Positions 13,025-24,879 of a stretch of DNA of 64,000 bases are shown here, piece after piece; position 1 is the stretch's first letter, and each line of letters opens with the position of its first letter. The DNA comes from Marsupella aquatica (Eukaryota; Marchantiophyta). A program made the translations under genes and the position numbers. Location of the stretch: assembly GCA_973895155.1 (NCBI GenBank), contig OZ316893.1:5022001-5086000 (forward strand), written 5' to 3'. The notes beneath the pieces were generated by a model. It saw only the letters and a program-made list of their open reading frames with translations. It ran no database searches and was not told the origin of the DNA.

Positions 13025-13360
13025 TCACCCGGTCTCCCGGAGTCGGGGTCGGGTCCGGGTGACGGGTTCGGGCCGGTCGGGTTCGGGCCGGGTTCGGGAG
13101 GGGATCGGGCGGGTATGGCCGGGTCCTGGAGGGGTTCGGAACCAATGTGTGGCTGGCGCGAGGTCCGGGTAGGGTTCGGGCGAGGCGGCTCGGGGAAGAC
13201 CGGGCGGGGAAGGCCGGGCCGGGAGGGTCGGGTGGGGAGAGCCGGGCTGGGTTAGGAAAGCCGGGTCGGGAAAGCCAGGGCTTGCGGCAGCTGGGGGCTG
13301 TTTTAGGGTTTGGGCGGTCATTTTAGGGTTTGGGCGGGCTAAGGAGCCGGGCGGGGTTGG
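13025..13360. repeat. GC-rich low-complexity block (GGGTCGGG/CCGGGT)
   Basis: A strand-asymmetric G-rich tract of GGG runs, CGGGT and GGGCCGGG. The + strand could form G-quadruplexes. The apparent reading frames on either strand are composition artefacts. It lies directly upstream of a TATA-like site. Confidence 0.85.
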
Positions 13361-13372
13361 GCAGGGGAGGAG

Positions 13373-13474
13373 CATAAAAGGAGGGACCCCCTCCCCCACT
13401 CCTTCCTCATTGTGTGCTTTTGCTTTTCAGGAAGGGAGACTTGGAGAGGAGCAAGAGAGGAGGAGGGAAAGAGG
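13373..13474 (+). promoter_or_regulatory. TATA-type promoter and first non-coding exon upstream of the kinase-like pseudogene
   Basis: CATAAAAG at 13373-13380 follows the GC-rich block. A purine-rich exon ends at a strong donor, GAG|GTGAGT, at 13473/13474. A T-rich intron-like stretch follows up to the pseudogene's first ATG at 14173. This reads as the leader of the kinase-like unit; transcript evidence would be needed. Confidence 0.45.
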
Positions 13475-14172
13475 TGAGTTTGTGTTTGGTTGCTTTTTCT
13501 TTGTATTTGGTTATGTTTTGTGTATGTTTGATTGAATTTAAGTTTTAATTTTGTTTTGTGTTTACTTTTTGGTTTTGTTTACTTTTTGTGTTAATGATCC
13601 TAGTGCCATATGGAGGGGTATAAAGGAATTCTTGTACGCGCAGGCTTAGAGCCTGGGCTCAGTTTGTGATATTTTGTACGAGAGTTTATTAATACCACCT
13701 TAACAATTTAGTATCATTTGTCATTGACTGTAACATTTGCAGAGATAGAGGTATCCGTGTGCGCAGACTTGGAGCTTTGGCTTGGTTTGTGATATTTTGC
13801 ATGGTTATCACAATTCGTCGGGAGTGTTTCACTTGATCGACAAATGATTCCTAAATTATAGATACCCTATCACATACGTCAAAGTAGGAGTGTCAACAAT
13901 TTTGAAAGAAAAGAAAACTTTTGTGCACATGCTTTGAGCTTTGCCTTGGCCTGTGATAATCCACAAATGTTATCTTACTCTTTTATTGTTGTTACATTCA
14001 AAGGTCTTAAAAATGAATTGCACAATAGGACGTGTGGTGTGAACATCAGGAAGAAACAATAACAATTCATGTACGACCCGTGATTTTCAGGGTGGTTGTG
14101 GAAGCCTCATTGCAAGATCCCCGTAAGCTTTATTTCTTCAATCCCCACATATCAGTCCGGTGAAGTGAAAAC

Positions 14173-15834
14173 ATGGCCACTTGTGATCTTAGTGTAGAGT
14201 ATAGGCAATTGTTGGAGGTGATGACAAAACATTTGAACGAGGGATATAAACCGGATCTTGTTGCTCTCAACGCACTAAAAGAGTGCACAAAAAAATCTTG
14301 AGCATGTCAAGAATTCTAGCAAAGTGACTGGGAAATGGAAACGAAGAGGGGGGAATGATGAGGCAAAACAGGTTCGACACAATGTGATAGTGGCAATATG
14401 GAAACAGATATTATATCGCTATACTCAACCTAAACAGTATGAGGTGGATGGGTTTGAGAGGGAGTTCACGCAACAAGGAATGAAAGGATACAAGAAGTTT
14501 TTTGATGAGATCAAGCATTGTATGCGTGAAAGCGTATAGAATGAAGATAATTTCACACGAGAGCAAATGGAGTCATTTCAAGATGAAGTTGAGAAACTGG
14601 GAGGATTTTTGGAAAATATGGCACTAAACTTGGAGAAGAATGTCTGGGACAATCTGGCGGCCAAACTAAGCAAGGGTGACACTACATTGCTTGGAAATCC
14701 TGGGATGTACACACACAAGAAAGAATTGCTAGTGAAGTGGAGTAAAGAGTTGGCAATGGCAAAATCAGATAGCAATTAATGTCAAATATATCAACCAGGT
14801 CATGCAATTTGGGAATGTGAGCATCAAAGGTCATCGAAAAGGTACACGTCCATCACGTGTAGTTCCAGAGGTTAGGAGTATCCATTTCCTTAAGCCTGAG
14901 CAGGTGCAAAATGCAGATCACATTGGGAAAGGTATCCAAGGACATGTGTATACTTGTCATATACTAGATTGTCCTCTCATTCCAATGAACGTGATCTTAG
15001 TGGCAAAAAGATTCAAGGATGGAGATCAGCATAAGAGATGAGCAAATGCATTACAAGAAGTGTTGATGGGGAGGATTGAATCATAAGGGAATTGTTGGAG
15101 CTCTTGCACTTACTATTGAGGATCCACCAAAACTTGTTTATGATCATTACAATGGAGGTGATTTGGGAAGTTTCATAGATAAGTGCGGCAAATGGTCAAA
15201 GGGCAAGGGGAAATCACAGGCTACATCGAACCTTGATCTCAAATTTATTTCTGAAAAAAAACTTTTTTTGGAGCATTGTTTGGGAATTGCGTTGGCTTTG
15301 CTAGAGACGCTACAATATTTGCATGACCACAATCAATTTTATTGTGATCTTCACTTTGGAAATATCCTTCTTCATTTCGACCATGAGAACGATGTAGCTA
15401 TTAGGGTATATGTTGGATTATGTGATTTTAGCTTGTCAAAACATAAATCACAATGCAAATTAGCAGAGAATCAAATGTGGCCCACAACTATAGAAAAAGC
15501 AATTGCATACCAGAAACAATATCCACAGTTGGCTTTGGAGCTTGTTCAGCCTGTCCCTGTAGAGTTTAGCCAAGCTACGGATATATATGCTTTGGGAAAT
15601 GTTTTTGAGACATTATTGCAAGAGAATTGGGATGGAATGTCAAAGGGGACACGATTTTTGGGCAGAGGTTGGAATGCAATAGTGCATGGCCCCAAATTGG
15701 ATGCCATCATCTCTGATATGATGGCCACAGATGTGACAAAAAGAAAAGATTATGCTTTTTGGAGTTTGAAGATAGTTCGAACGTTTCCAAATTGCTCACT
15801 ATTTTTGCATAATAGTCCTTATCTTAGAGATTAG
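14173..15834 (+). pseudogene. Protein-kinase-like pseudogene with a long N-terminal region
   Basis: A decayed kinase-fold gene of roughly 550 codons. The N-terminal part (14173-14790) is charged and partly coiled-coil-like, of unknown role. The kinase part shows a glycine-rich loop (GKGIQGHV, about 14928-14951), the beta-3 lysine in VAKRF (about 15000), a catalytic-loop relic C-D-L-H-F-G-N (D codon 15346), DFS in place of DFG (15424), an APE-like LALELVQ, and the F-helix D-I-Y-A-L-G. Missing HRD arginine and the DFS change suggest a pseudokinase ancestor. Lesions: a shift in the A-run near 14290-14297, TAG 14537-14539, a shift near 14776, TGA 15039-15041, and a shift near 15075. It has its own promoter-like leader upstream. 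It could be a TE-carried kinase family; the exact family is not recognised. Confidence 0.75.
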
Positions 15835-15999
15835 CACAATGAATGTCCTTTTATTACCACATGAATATTAACATGTTCAATCATGTTATATCAAGTAATA
15901 TGGTTTTTTTATTTGTTCATATTATTGTGCACCCGATTGTGCATAGCTATCTCGAATGTTGTCATTTGTGCTAAATGTGTTTCTACATTGTTGAATGTC

Positions 16000-18078
16000 A
16001 CAGAGCATTAATTTGTACAAGTCGTAGAAATGGGACAATGGGAATTGGAATTGGATAAAGAAGAAAAGGATGTCATGAATCTTCAAGAAACAAACAATCA
16101 CTACAAGTGAAGATGAGGTTAAACCCAAGGTTGATGATATTGCAATGGGCAACAATCGCCCTTTGCAAAGAAATTGGATGAAGAGGGTATCAATGATCAG
16201 TGGAGTATTGCAATGCCAAAGGACAAACCTCCTCATGACTAATGGCCTATATGCAAAAGAATTGAAAATATTGATGCCCAAGGAAAAGTCTTGGCCATTG
16301 GCAAAATTGTTTTTGCTAATCTGGATATGTGGACAACAAAATCATGGACGCAATAAAAACACATACAAATGTTGCTTCACATTGGCAACAACAATTTTGA
16401 GAGTTTTTTCCACACAAGGCCCAAGGAAAAATGAGTGTCGTTTAATAAACCTCCTTTTATCTGATGTTTGATGATCCTAAGTTTATTCTAAAATGAAAGG
16501 TGGATTACCGTTGGGAAAACAATGATGACAAGGTGATTCATATATTTGGTGCATACATCAGTGCTTGCTATTGCAACAAACAAGAATGAAATTGTTGCAA
16601 AGGAAATTTGAATTGGTACTTGCAACAAGGGATCGGACAAGAGAAAGATAGATGACACACAAAAGGTTCATATGCATGAGAATGAAAAAGTGATTGTCTG
16701 GATAGCAACTAGTTGTTGCTCCAATTGAACAATCTTAGGATCCTTAGAATCTATATATAATAATTGCAGGAGCAATATCATCTCCCTGCCTTTTTGCATG
16801 TGGCATGTCGTCCACCATCTCTACCTCCTCTTCCCTGATCATGCGCACATGGTTGTTCACGTCGTAGTTTGGGGTCACATTGTCGCTGATCAGGCGTAGA
16901 TGCCCCTCTTTGCCCCTATCATTCGGGCAATATCTTTGTGCATGATCTCCACCGAGATCCCCACCATAGGTACAACATCCTGGCTATTGTTCAACATAAG
17001 AGCCAGGACATAGGTTTGTGACTAGTAGATTCCGGTGTTGTAGGCTTGTCCCTCTGGCCCCTACGTGTAGTAGGCTGTGATGTGGGCGTCGATGCAACCT
17101 TTGGTATTTTCTTGGAAAATCCAAAAGTCACCACCTTCTCATTCACCATGTTGAGCTCAATGCGCTCAGAAAGTGCAAAAACAATAGACTGCCAATGTGG
17201 GATCTGAATCCCTAAATAGAGTGACATCTCTCACTTTACGTCGTACATAGCTCCCTATCTAAAATGACATACCAAAACTTGACTACTTAGTTGGGCTTCT
17301 GACAGTAATCAATCTTCGCATATGGGTTTTTGTCTCACGTAAACTCTCTCCAGTCTTGTGTTGAAACTCTTAAAGACCCTTCAACTTATTAGTTCTCACA
17401 CTCTAATAGTTTTGTTTCAATACTTCAAACAACTCCACCACAAGGTTAAATGTTGGTACAACTCCAATCCTTGCCACAATCACACCGGTAGGAGTAGCGG
17501 TGGATGCTGTTGGAGTACCACTCTAGCTAGTATTCCTAGATAAAGCAACAGATGTAACAATGGGTTGGGCAACTACACTTTGCCATAAGTGATGGACACA
17601 TAGTTTGGTGACCAATGTTGTCTTCATGCTTCAATATCAATCAAATGAGTTTTTCAAAACTCATGGTACTCATCCATGGGTGGCCCCTCCAAATGCTGAA
17701 ACAATCCCTTCAATGCCATGAAAGGGGTCAACAATGTGGGCTAAGTTACACAATGTTTGCATATCGCACCAAGTATCAAACTCTTGAATGGATGAAGTCA
17801 TCTAAATCAATGGTGCGCATTGCACCAGAGTACTTACTTGGGCCCTTTGTAGCCCCACACATCTCATCCATATCCCAAAATAATGTTGCAATCGATCACC
17901 CAATGACGAGGAGAATTGGCTAAATTGAGTCCTTGTTAGATCTTGAAACCCCACTAGTGATGGCTAGCAATGTTGTTGGCCAAAATTGCACTCCACTCCA
18001 TGTGAAGTTGGATTGTCGTCCCTCGGGTAGCACCATATCACTAGAGGACTCCGTGATGACCAATCTGTTATAACCTTC
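16000..18078. other. Probable degraded coding debris downstream of the kinase-like pseudogene
   Basis: Short open patches continue on both strands (for example 16145-16471 plus and 16991-17227 minus) with ordinary amino-acid composition but frequent stops and shifts. I recognise no domain. It may be the tail of the same unit as the kinase-like pseudogene or an old transposon; nothing firm can be assigned. Confidence 0.3.
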
Positions 18079-18243
18079 AACACAAACTAGCTTGATCCTA
18101 GATCAACCCGCTCTCAACACGAATAGCCTTGATTCGGGATCAACCCTCAACACAAACCGTCTTGATCCAAGATCAACCTCAACACAAACTACCCTAATCC
18201 GGGATCAACCCTCAACACAAATTGCCTTGATCCAGGATCACCC
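18079..18243. repeat. 33-36-bp minisatellite, 5 units
   Basis: The unit is CAACACAAA, a variable part, then CTTGATCC, a variable part, then GATCAACCCT. Five head-to-tail copies run from about 18079 to 18243. Each contains two GATC-type cores. The resulting frame is not a real protein. Confidence 0.85.
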
Positions 18244-19395
18244 AAACACACTCATGTGCAAAACACGTTGCAATATTCAGACCAAATCATTATTCAATAA
18301 TCTTGTTGTTTTCATGTGCCCTAGGTTGTCGTCGCACCTTGCCTCTTTGCGGTGCGCTACATCGCCAATAACACAATTCATCAACATTCAATTGCACTTT
18401 CTTTGTAGAAATGCATTTCCGCCAACTCTAAATTTGACACATCTCAAATCTCAACCGTATACCTCCGACTATCTACTCCCAATTGGAACCATCTCCAATC
18501 AAAATCACAACAATCACAAGTCTGAATGACTTGCCTTCAAAAAATAGTAGCAAATACTTTCAACAATCCGCACACAATAGTCGACAATAGCTTCCGATTG
18601 TCGATGCACAATCAGTCCTCCACAAAGCTGTAATGGAAATCGACAGGGACTGCAACTACAAAAGCACAACTTAGCCATTCAAAGCTTCACATCCACTAGA
18701 GCTTTCCAAACACAAATGTATAACAGATCGAGATACCAATGATCCGTTCAACAACAAAACCCAATTTGAGCTACCACAAATCGTCAACAACGAAACCAAA
18801 ATGAAATCAAACTTCTGTTTGCACAGTCCGCACAATAGAATTCGAAGTTGATCTTTCAATGTAATCTTGACTCAGAATCAAACAGTGATCGATGCCAATC
18901 TAACAACTATCCCTCCCCATGCGATCACACACGTATGTCAAGCCCAATGCACCTTGTGTTTCAAGGAATACACGTTACATGCACCACACAACCTGGTCAG
19001 CCACACCATAGCCACCAAAGCTGTGCTCAAATGCTCACAAGCTCAACACTCAAAGATGAGACCTTTGAGCCAACACAAGGGGATAACTATCCATCACACA
19101 AACACCAACTTAACACTAAATGCTCATATAACACACAAACAAACCTCTATACCTAGATAGTATGATATACTACGTAGTACCACTCTAAATGGTGCAGCCC
19201 TGGTTTTCCCAGGAAACCCATTCAAACCCAAAATTGCCTGGTTCAAACATTCAAATTCCTGAAGTAAAGCCCTCTAGTCAGCCTCATGTGATGATACACA
19301 TGCTGCATTTATAAAAATCTTGAGAAGTGATTCATCTATCTGAGATTATCGTTGCTTATATCTAGTTCATCTTGGAAGCAATGGAAAGGAAGCTC

Positions 19396-20418
19396 AAAAT
19401 ACTAGATTAGGGTATTATGCCTGTTGGGATTCAGAGATCTATGCCTTCAGTTTGTTGGGAAGATTAAGCATGTGATTAGTAGGCCAGATGACATGAGGTG
19501 TCTGGCCACTCAATTGGATCTGATTACCTGAGACTCAACAGGATCTGGGCTTCCTAATACTCAGAAGAAGAATGGAACCGGATTTGGCTGTCCCTTTGGA
19601 ATTCAGATTTGCCACTGAAAGCGAGTACTTTCATTTGGCGTATACTGGCACAAGGGCTTTTTACAGGAGTCAGAGCTTTGAGAATCGGAAAAAGTGATGG
19701 ATACTGCTCTGTGTGCCCACACCAGATGATGGAGACTATTCCTCGTGTTTTCTTTACTTGCCAATTTGCAAAATTGTGCTGGAATCTCATCAGAAGAACG
19801 TTCTCAGGAACTGTCAGATGGTCTTCTACTGAGCTCCTCCCTCTCCTGGTGGAAATCAGGGGATCGGGTGTTGACAAGACTTTAAAAGCATTTACGGTCT
19901 TTCAAGTACTTTGGAATTTATGGCTCATTAGAAACAAGCAAGTCTTCAATCCTGGTGGAAGAAATTTTTTTGACTTGAATTTAATATTCTCAGAGATGCT
20001 AGATAATCTCCTGGGCTCCTGCGATGAGTCGGGCCCCAGTAGAAAGCATACCCGACTTCTAAGGGCTAAAGAAGAAATGGAGAAAGAACGACTTCTATGG
20101 CTTTCTACTCCTGACTCTAGGCTTAATGTGGCTTGGCCCCTGGGTGGCTCTTAGTTTTCATTCTAGTGCCAATAGTTTCTTTATAGGTTAGTAGGGTTGA
20201 CCTTTGATTGAGGTTCTTGGTCCTTTTTGATAGTTAATCTTTAGAAGTTTTACTTGTCCTTTCTAGTGGCTAGGAGTTCGGTGGAGCGTGACCTCTTTCT
20301 TTACTCTGTTTAGATATACTCACTTACAAGCATTAGCTTCTTGTTGCCTTTCTGGGCCCCCCTTCCCATGGGTTTTCGCGGGGTTTTATTTCAAAAAAGA
20401 AGAAGAAAATACTAGATT
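19396..20418 (+). mobile_element. 5'-truncated LINE retrotransposon with 13-bp target-site duplication
   Basis: AAAATACTAGATT occurs at 19396-19408 and again at 20406-20418, bracketing about 997 bp. The insert ends in TTTATTTCAAAAAAGAAGAAG, an A-rich tail as expected for target-primed reverse transcription. It encodes the C-terminal zinc-binding region of a LINE reverse transcriptase. The 5' truncation is typical of the class. Confidence 0.88.
19555..20154 (+). pseudogene. LINE reverse transcriptase C-terminal fragment (zf-RVT region)
   Basis: The frame reads W-N-R-I-W, then PLKASTFIWRILAQGL, then C-S-V-C-P with H-Q-M-M-E-T and F-F-T-C-Q-F-A-K-L-C-W. This is the zf-RVT zinc-binding module found after the RT/RNase H part of plant LINEs. 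The rest continues open to a TAG at 20152-20154 with a charged tail. Endonuclease and RT core are absent because the element is 5' truncated. Confidence 0.85.
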
Positions 20419-20712
20419 TGGGTCTCCCAGAGCTAAAAACGAAGACATTTCAGGTATTCAGCAAGGTCTGGGAACAAGCTATGGCTGCTTTGCCTACTTT
20501 CTATTCTGCACTAGGATTCTTTTGTTTCCAATTCGAGCCTTGCATCTGTGAACAGATTCTCTGTTGTCTTTGCCCAACTGTTTTGTGTGATTTTAAATGC
20601 GTAGTTGAGTCTTCCCGTCTCGTGGTCTAAGGTTACAGCAGGAGTATTTAGAATCTGAAAGCTAAAAACAATGTTTATTCACCATTTGTGTGTGTACAAT
20701 CAAGGAATGCTT

Positions 20713-20810
20713 GTTCACGAGTTCTGTCAGTGTATGTTTTGCGCTATCATGCTTGGGTTGATTCACGATTTCTGTCACTGGATGTTTTGCGCTATCATGC
20801 TTGTGTTCGT
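20713..20810. repeat. About 50-bp tandem doublet
   Basis: TTCACGA(G/T)TTCTGTCA(G/C)TG followed by ATGTTTTGCGCTATCATGCTTG occurs twice head to tail, with a few differences. Confidence 0.8.
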
Positions 20811-21659
20811 GGATGCTCCTTTCTTTTCTTGATCATCGCCTGAAATCGATCGTTCACTCATCCCTACATGCCTGGTTTCTTATTGGCAATCTTTCTGAAG
20901 TGTACCAACAGGATACCCCTCTGCGCCGATAGCATGTTTGATCCGACATGATACGAGTCCCAGTAGCAAAACTTGGAGTCATCTCTGCACATCAGTGATC
21001 CGTGACGAACATATTGGTTTTCGTTCAGATTGTCAGATTCCTAGGTGGCTGTCAAGGATGTCGTCGGTGCTCATTTGTCCCACGAACTAGAATCTCTTTT
21101 TGGCTGAAATGTCGTTCAGCTTTTCCTGCCAAGAGATAATTCTGGGACTACCGATTCCATGTACTTGCTGGGTTCATCATTCTGTCAATTTTCACATGAG
21201 ACATGTAACCAAGTCCGGGCGAGCACGGTGCAAAGACGCAGCGGCACTTGCATTGGAACCAATCGCACCATCCAAACTACCGGATTCCCACTCTGTTTCG
21301 ATATTTTGTCCAAATCCATCACTGTTGTTATGAATGACCAACAAAGCGCCCTCAGTGCCAGGCAACGCACCATATGTACTCTTCGGACCCTTGAAGAGAC
21401 TCGACTTCGGCACAACCTGAACATGAGACTCATGTCTTGATAATGCTGCTTTGACCAGGGCAACTCCATGCTCCAATTCGAGATGCCCTCCATGTTCGAG
21501 ATGGCGTCAGCCGGGGATCTCCGCAACTCGAATTTGACCCCCAGTGCACAGTCTTTCTTGTTACGCATCAGGTGTTGGACGAGTATGGTCGGCACGAACT
21601 CGCTACTACTGATGCATGGAGGCAGAACGCTTAACGGATCGTCCATGTACCAGAGACGA

Positions 21660-22300
21660 GGGTGTGACCCAACGGGAACCTTTGTCGTCGTGAGGACATC
21701 CGAACAGCCCGAGAAAGGCCGGATGTGAGAAGGACATGGCTTGAGATGCATCCCGACTTGACGCTCTGAAGAATGCATGATGGTAGCGTTCTAGTGGTGT
21801 GCAGATAAGAGGACGGACACGGGGACAAGTGACATCCAGATGATTGAGCTTTGTTCGCTGAGCTTGGGGCAGATTGAGACGCGGATTGGTCCTCTCCTGC
21901 TTGAAGGCTCCACTGTAGCTTGCAGGTGCGTTTGAAAGGCATTTTTTCCATTAGAGGGATATTTTTTTAACGGATTTCCCTTCGTTTGCCTTGAGTGGTG
22001 TGCTTGGTCGTTGTAATCATCCTCGCCTACCGTAGTTGTTACTTCCATGGCACGGCTTCTGGCTTATCTAAAAGCAGTGAGAGTAGCGATCTCTTTAGAG
22101 CCTGCTGGAGTTGCTTCGATTGTCATTTTGAGTTGTTTGGATATAGTTTGGCTCTATTTTTGTCTCGTTAGGGGCACAATCCATTCAGAGAACCCATTCT
22201 TGTCGGGAGTCGGTGTCCCTGTGTTCCTGTTTTGGCACCCAACTAGCAAGGGAGGGAAAATTTTGTTTCAGGCAGGTCTTCTTGGACTGCTAGACTGACA
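21660..22300. repeat. Dispersed diverged repeat, copy B (partner at 1.09-1.72 kb)
   Basis: Collinear with the copy near the left end: GCTCTGAAGAATGC, GGGGACAAGTGACAT, GGGGCAGATTGAGA, CTAAAAGCAGTGAGAGTAGCGATCTCTT. It lies directly upstream of the LTO1 pseudogene. Confidence 0.5.
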
Positions 22301-22387
22301 GGGCACTGGTGCATCGTCGTTGTTCTAGAGGCACCAGACTACACACCAATAGACAGAGAGTTGAGTAAAAAAAAACAGGTCTGAGTC

Positions 22388-22821
22388 ATTGAGGCGGGCA
22401 CCGCTGTTAAGAGACATTTTGAGTCTTCGGTGACTTTGGAAGAATCGTTTTATTAACTGGGATTTGATGAGGGCTACCAAGATGGCCTTAAATTTGGCAA
22501 GGTGGAAGGTAGAGAACTAGGCTTGAAGAACGGATTAGAAATGGGTGAGGACATTGGGTTCTATACAGGCTGTCTGGACATTTTGAAGGCGGCTGATTGA
22601 CTCCAGTCTTTTCTCACCCAGGGCTCAGGGCGAAATATGAAACAATTGAAACATTGAAGTTGGTGGGGTTTCCACTCTCCAATCCGGAGCATGAGCAGCT
22701 GCAACATTTACTCCAGGATATCCCAGTCAAGTTGAAGGCTGTTCTCCCCGTGCTAAGCATCCAGTTGGAGTATCCGGGTCATCCAAATTCCCAGGATTCT
22801 TTGGACAATTCGGAGTTCTAG
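22388..22821 (+). pseudogene. LTO1: LTO1/YAE1-family pseudogene (ABCE1 maturation factor homologue)
   Basis: Lto1 with Yae1 recruits the Fe-S protein Rli1/ABCE1 to the cytosolic iron-sulfur assembly machinery. Here the hallmark deca-GX3 pattern is clear: GFDEGYQDGLKFGKVEGREL followed by G-L-K-N-G-L-E-M-G-E-D-I-G-F-Y. Then comes the C-terminal part with F-S-H, a helical stretch, LEYPGHPNS and a terminal S-E-F before TAG 22819-22821. Lesions: the frame starts at ATT (22388) where ATG would be expected, TAA at 22454-22456 precedes the GX3 block, and there is a frameshift at about 22595-22600. The whole body is contiguous without introns, so it may be a processed copy. Sequencing error cannot explain all three lesions easily. 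Confidence 0.8.
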
Positions 22822-24879
22822 ATTGGCCACTTTGATGCTGAGGATCTCAACGGCATATGTTTGGAGGAAACTCGACTCCGAATCTGATTGTTCTCACAAA
22901 ATTCGTATGGCTCAACACGGAGGTGTTCACGGTATTTTTACATTGGGTTTTCATAATCAACATGATTGATGCACAGCGAACACCAATAGGCTCCCAACCC
23001 AACACTTGCCTCACCTCCAGGTCACTTTGGTCCCGCAACCAAGACAGAGAGTGTCTTGGAATTCGGTGAGAATAGATAACAAGGACAACGATTTCTTGCG
23101 AATTCTTAACGCTCTCAATCCTAAAATTACAAGAATTGAGTTCAATTTTTCGATCTTCATTCAAAACACTAGTGGGTAATCTCTTGTGGATCTTCAATGT
23201 TGGCACTCTCCTAGTCGATAAAATGGAGTTTATCATCAAGAAAAGTCCATATGATTATGCCCATATCTCTGACCAGCTTCCCAGGGGAACCATATGAATT
23301 GGCACAATTGATGTAACGAGGCTGTAAATGAACAACAAGTGATTATATAGAAGGTCATGCCAGTTTTGTTCAAGTTGGTGCTCACATGATGACATCTATC
23401 CCCGACCTCAATTGAAATCTTTAATGCGGCTCTTCTGATTATACATCGAAATTCTAATGACCGCGGTGGGAGATTGCTTGGTCAACCGCATTTCATTTCC
23501 GTTCCACAGAGTATTGCAGAAACCTTAGGTCCTTATTCTCTGGACATCCGAAATCCAAGTGTTTGGCTCTCCACCATTCAGGTTGAACCGAAAGTACTTC
23601 TGGTGCGGCCGATTCTCCCTCCTAGTACAAACGTTCAATGATGCAGTGGAGTGGAAATCGTGAAAAGTGAAAATAAAGTGTTGACGTGGTGGACTAAAAC
23701 ATTGAACGTTTCAATTCTCAACGAAATCTACTGTAAAGGGGTCTTTTTTACTGCCCTGAAATTTTTGTTTTCAACCCTCAATGAATAAGTGTACAGAATG
23801 TTAGCTGATGAACTAGATTCAAGCCATTTAATTCACTGAGCATAATTCACTGAGCATAAACCCTCCCATGACAAAACCTGCATAAGCCCCTGCCTTATCA
23901 TGCAATGTTCTGGAGGTTTGAGTCCTCGGGCTCCCAAAACTGCAGCCTCGAAGGCTTCTACGGTGACAGTTCTTTGCAGCACTTCGAAAGTGCTTCAAAC
24001 TAACCTGGAGATCATACATTTCCACTTCTATCATTAGGCACCTTTTATTTATCTCAAGGATGAACTACTGCTATTTGGGTTTACCCAATTTCTATTCTCT
24101 ATAGAGTTTTCTGTAGTCCTTTTGGAGCCGTTGTAAGTTCGTCTGTATGGTTTTGGTTCTTTCTTCCCAACCTTTGAAGTGTATTGCACAAAGCATCCTT
24201 CGCCGAAAACATACCCCAGTAGAGGGTTCCCCCCGGGGTCTAAAGTACGTTTGAATGCTAATTGCTACGAGTTCCAATGACGAAATGCCGTAGAGTCTTC
24301 TATGAACGTTAGAGCTGACAGAGTCCTAGCTGTCAAGGATGTCTTTGGTTCTCATTGTCCGTTCAACAAAGTTCTCGTAAGGCTACCTTATTAAATTACG
24401 AAAGCTATACTTTGTCATCTTAATGGTTTTATGATTTCGTAAAATGATCCCTTTAAACTTAAGAGGACCCGTGAGGCCGAAAGTGGCATTTCACAGAACA
24501 TTTATGGCAGAAGTTTCATCGGACAGGTGACTTTCCGAAATCATATTGTCAGATACTCCTGACGATCTCTTCATCAAATCTCTTAGACAGTGAAAAACAG
24601 AAAATGCACTGCAAAAATTTCTCTCTCCAGGATGTGTCTCTCCTTGGCTGATCCAACTTAATTGCTACCTCAGAATCCGCAAGCTTTCTGGAGGGAGCAA
24701 AGTAGAACGAACCAGATTCAGTTAGTTTTTCCATCGCAACAGAGAGTCTGTTTGTGGGGAGGGGGTATTTAATTGTGATTCACTTCGTTGTTTAGTTTGC
24801 CTCGTAGTTTCCCGATTCCCTGACACAATCGGGTGTATGGCGAGTTCCATCAAGATTTCAACTGAAGATTGTCAGCAAA

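Noticed and set aside
13025-13399. Gly/Arg- and Pro-rich frames on both strands
   Set aside because: Composition artefact of the GGGTCGGG block.
21185-21778. 197-codon minus-strand frame
   Set aside because: No family resemblance, an equally open overlapping frame exists, and it lies partly in a dispersed repeat. A real gene is not excluded, but support is lacking.
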